A DNA stretch of 6,019 bases. Origin: Burkholderiaceae bacterium (lineage in GTDB: Bacteria > Pseudomonadota > Gammaproteobacteria > Burkholderiales > Burkholderiaceae_C). Positions 4,825 through 6,019 of the stretch are shown here, piece by piece. The translations under genes were made by a program, and so were the position numbers. Every line of letters begins with the position of its first letter. Position 1 is the first letter of the stretch. The stretch lies in assembly GCA_031256305.1 (NCBI GenBank), contig JAIRQU010000282.1, forward strand, positions 1-6,019, written 5' to 3'. The notes under the pieces were generated by a model, which was given only the letters and a program-made list of their open reading frames with translations, ran no database searches and was not told where the DNA came from.

Positions 4825-6019
4825 CCGGTGCCGCCGCCTCATGTGCCGTGCGGTATACCGTGCGCAGCGGCGATCCGCACGCGCACCGCTACGCGGTCGA
4901 AATGACCGTTGATCGGCCTGATGCGGCGCAGCGCGTTTCGCTGCCGGTGTGGATTCCCGGCAGCTATCTGGTGCGCGAGTTCTCGCGCCATTTGTCCGGG
5001 CTGACCGCGCGCCAGGGCCGCAAACGGCAGTCCATCAGCCAGATCGACAAATGCACCTGGGACGTGGCCTGCAACCCGGCGCAGCCGCTGACGCTGGCTT
5101 ACGAGGTCTATGCCTTTGACGATTCGGTGCGCGCGGCCTGGCTGGACGCGCAGCGGGGCTTTTTCAACGCCGCCTGCCTGCTGCTGCGCGCGCATGGGCT
5201 GGAAGATGCGCCGCATCTGCTCAGCGTGCCGCGCCCGGCGCAGGCGCAATACCGGGACTGGCAACTGGCCACCGCGCTGGAGCCGGTCAAGGCCGATACG
5301 CGCGGCTTCGGCCTGTACCGCGCCGCGGACTATGACGAGCTGGCCGACAGCCCGGTTGAACTGGGCGCGTTCTGGAGCGGCGCGTTTACCGCGGGCGGCG
5401 CGCCGCACCGCTTCGTGGTCGCGGGCGCGCCCGACACGTTCGATGGTCAGCGGTTGCTGGCCGACGCGCAGGCTATTTGCACGGCGGCCATCGGCTTCTG
5501 GCCCGGCAAGACGCCGTTCAAACGCTACCTGTTTCTGCTCAACGCGGTCGAGGACAACTGCGGCGGGCTGGAGCACCGCGCCAGCACGGCGCTGATCTGC
5601 GCGCGGCGCAGTCTGCCGCGCCTGGCCGATCAGACTGTCACGCCATCCGGCGACAAATCAGTCCAACCTGGCGACGACTACGCCACCCTGCTGGGCCTCA
5701 TCAGCCACGAATACTTTCACGCCTGGAACGTCAAGCGCTTGCGGCCCGCCGAGTTTGCGCGCTACGACTACGGGCGGGAAAACTACACGCGCCTGCTGTG
5801 GCTCTTTGAAGGTTTTACCAGCTACTACGACAACCTGCTGCTGCTGCGCGCGGGCCGGATCGACCAGACCGCGTATCTGCAACGGCTGGCCAAAGCCCTC
5901 AACCAGATCGCGCAAACGCCCGGACGCCGCGTGCAATCCATCGCGCAGGCCAGCTTCGATGCCTGGATACGCCACTACCGCCCCGACGAGAACACGCCCA
6001 ACAGCACCGTCAGCTATTA
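4821..6019 (+). CDS. M61-family metallopeptidase (glycyl aminopeptidase-like), 3'-truncated
   Basis: The first 399 residues of a zinc peptidase of family M61; the frame stays open to the right edge. The N-terminal Peptidase_M61_N domain contains LPVWIPGSYLVREFSRH (residues about 39-55). The catalytic domain has NCGGLEHRAST (GGLEH at 248-252, nt 5562-5576), the zinc motif HEYFH (H296, E297, H300; nt 5706-5720) and the third ligand E330 in LFEGFTSYYD (nt 5808-5810). Relatives are about 600 residues and usually end in a PDZ domain, which would lie beyond the window. The start is taken as GTG 4821, giving a GTGA overlap with the dsbC stop. GTG 4848, just before RYTVRSGDPHAH, is the alternative and matches where many relatives begin. 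Neither start yields a signal peptide, suggesting a cytoplasmic enzyme despite cotranscription with a periplasmic protein. Substrate preference is unknown; the family prototype releases N-terminal Gly or Ala. Confidence 0.92.
   Translation, partial: MTGAAASCAVRYTVRSGDPHAHRYAVEMTVDRPDAAQRVSLPVWIPGSYLVREFSRHLSGLTARQGRKRQSISQIDKCTWDVACNPAQPLTLAYEVYAFDDSVRAAWLDAQRGFFNAACLLLRAHGLEDAPHLLSVPRPAQAQYRDWQLATALEPVKADTRGFGLYRAADYDELADSPVELGAFWSGAFTAGGAPHRFVVAGAPDTFDGQRLLADAQAICTAAIGFWPGKTPFKRYLFLLNAVEDNCGGLEHRASTALICARRSLPRLADQTVTPSGDKSVQPGDDYATLLGLISHEYFHAWNVKRLRPAEFARYDYGRENYTRLLWLFEGFTSYYDNLLLLRAGRIDQTAYLQRLAKALNQIAQTPGRRVQSIAQASFDAWIRHYRPDENTPNSTVSY

Noticed and set aside
4839..5576. Minus-strand ORF of 245 codons under the M61 gene
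   Set aside because: The plus-strand frame is open from 4821 to the edge and contains the M61 zinc and substrate motifs, so this is a shadow.

Overview
The window is GC-rich, has very little intergenic space, and encodes proteins typical of a Burkholderiales betaproteobacterium, most likely in or near the Comamonadaceae. That placement rests on recognising the proteins and the gene order by eye, not on a search. Six protein-coding genes are present: four are complete and one is cut by each window edge. I see no tRNA, rRNA, CRISPR array, transposase or phage gene.

Layout: (1) 1-1834, plus strand: the 3' part of a NarX/NarQ-type sensor histidine kinase, overlapping by 4 bp (ATGA) a NarL-type LuxR-family response regulator. 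This looks like a nitrate/nitrite two-component pair at the edge of a respiratory nitrate locus whose structural genes, if present, lie to the left. (2) 1835-1885: a 51-bp convergent gap with no recognisable terminator; an imperfect repeat carries both flanking stop codons. (3) 1886-2776, minus strand: a MOSC-domain protein of the YcbX/mARC type. (4) 2777-2862: an 86-bp divergent gap with two back-to-back -10-like boxes. (5) 2863-4002, plus strand: a UbiH/UbiF/Coq6-type FAD monooxygenase, probably for ubiquinone ring hydroxylation. (6) 4003-4107: a 105-bp spacer with no convincing site. (7) 4108-4824: a DsbC-type periplasmic disulfide isomerase. (8) 4821-6019: an M61-family metallopeptidase starting at a GTG that overlaps the dsbC stop by 4 bp, and running off the right edge.

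Functionally, the left third senses an anaerobic electron acceptor. The remainder is housekeeping redox chemistry and protein quality control: quinone biosynthesis, molybdenum-cofactor-type redox chemistry, disulfide isomerisation and peptidolysis. I did not find a convincing undescribed system. The observations worth a second look are small: overlapping divergent promoters, two stop-start overlaps, a repeat spanning the convergent stops, a C-terminal tail and contact-residue changes in NarL, an altered DG motif in the monooxygenase, and a perfect 16-bp palindrome near the end of that gene.
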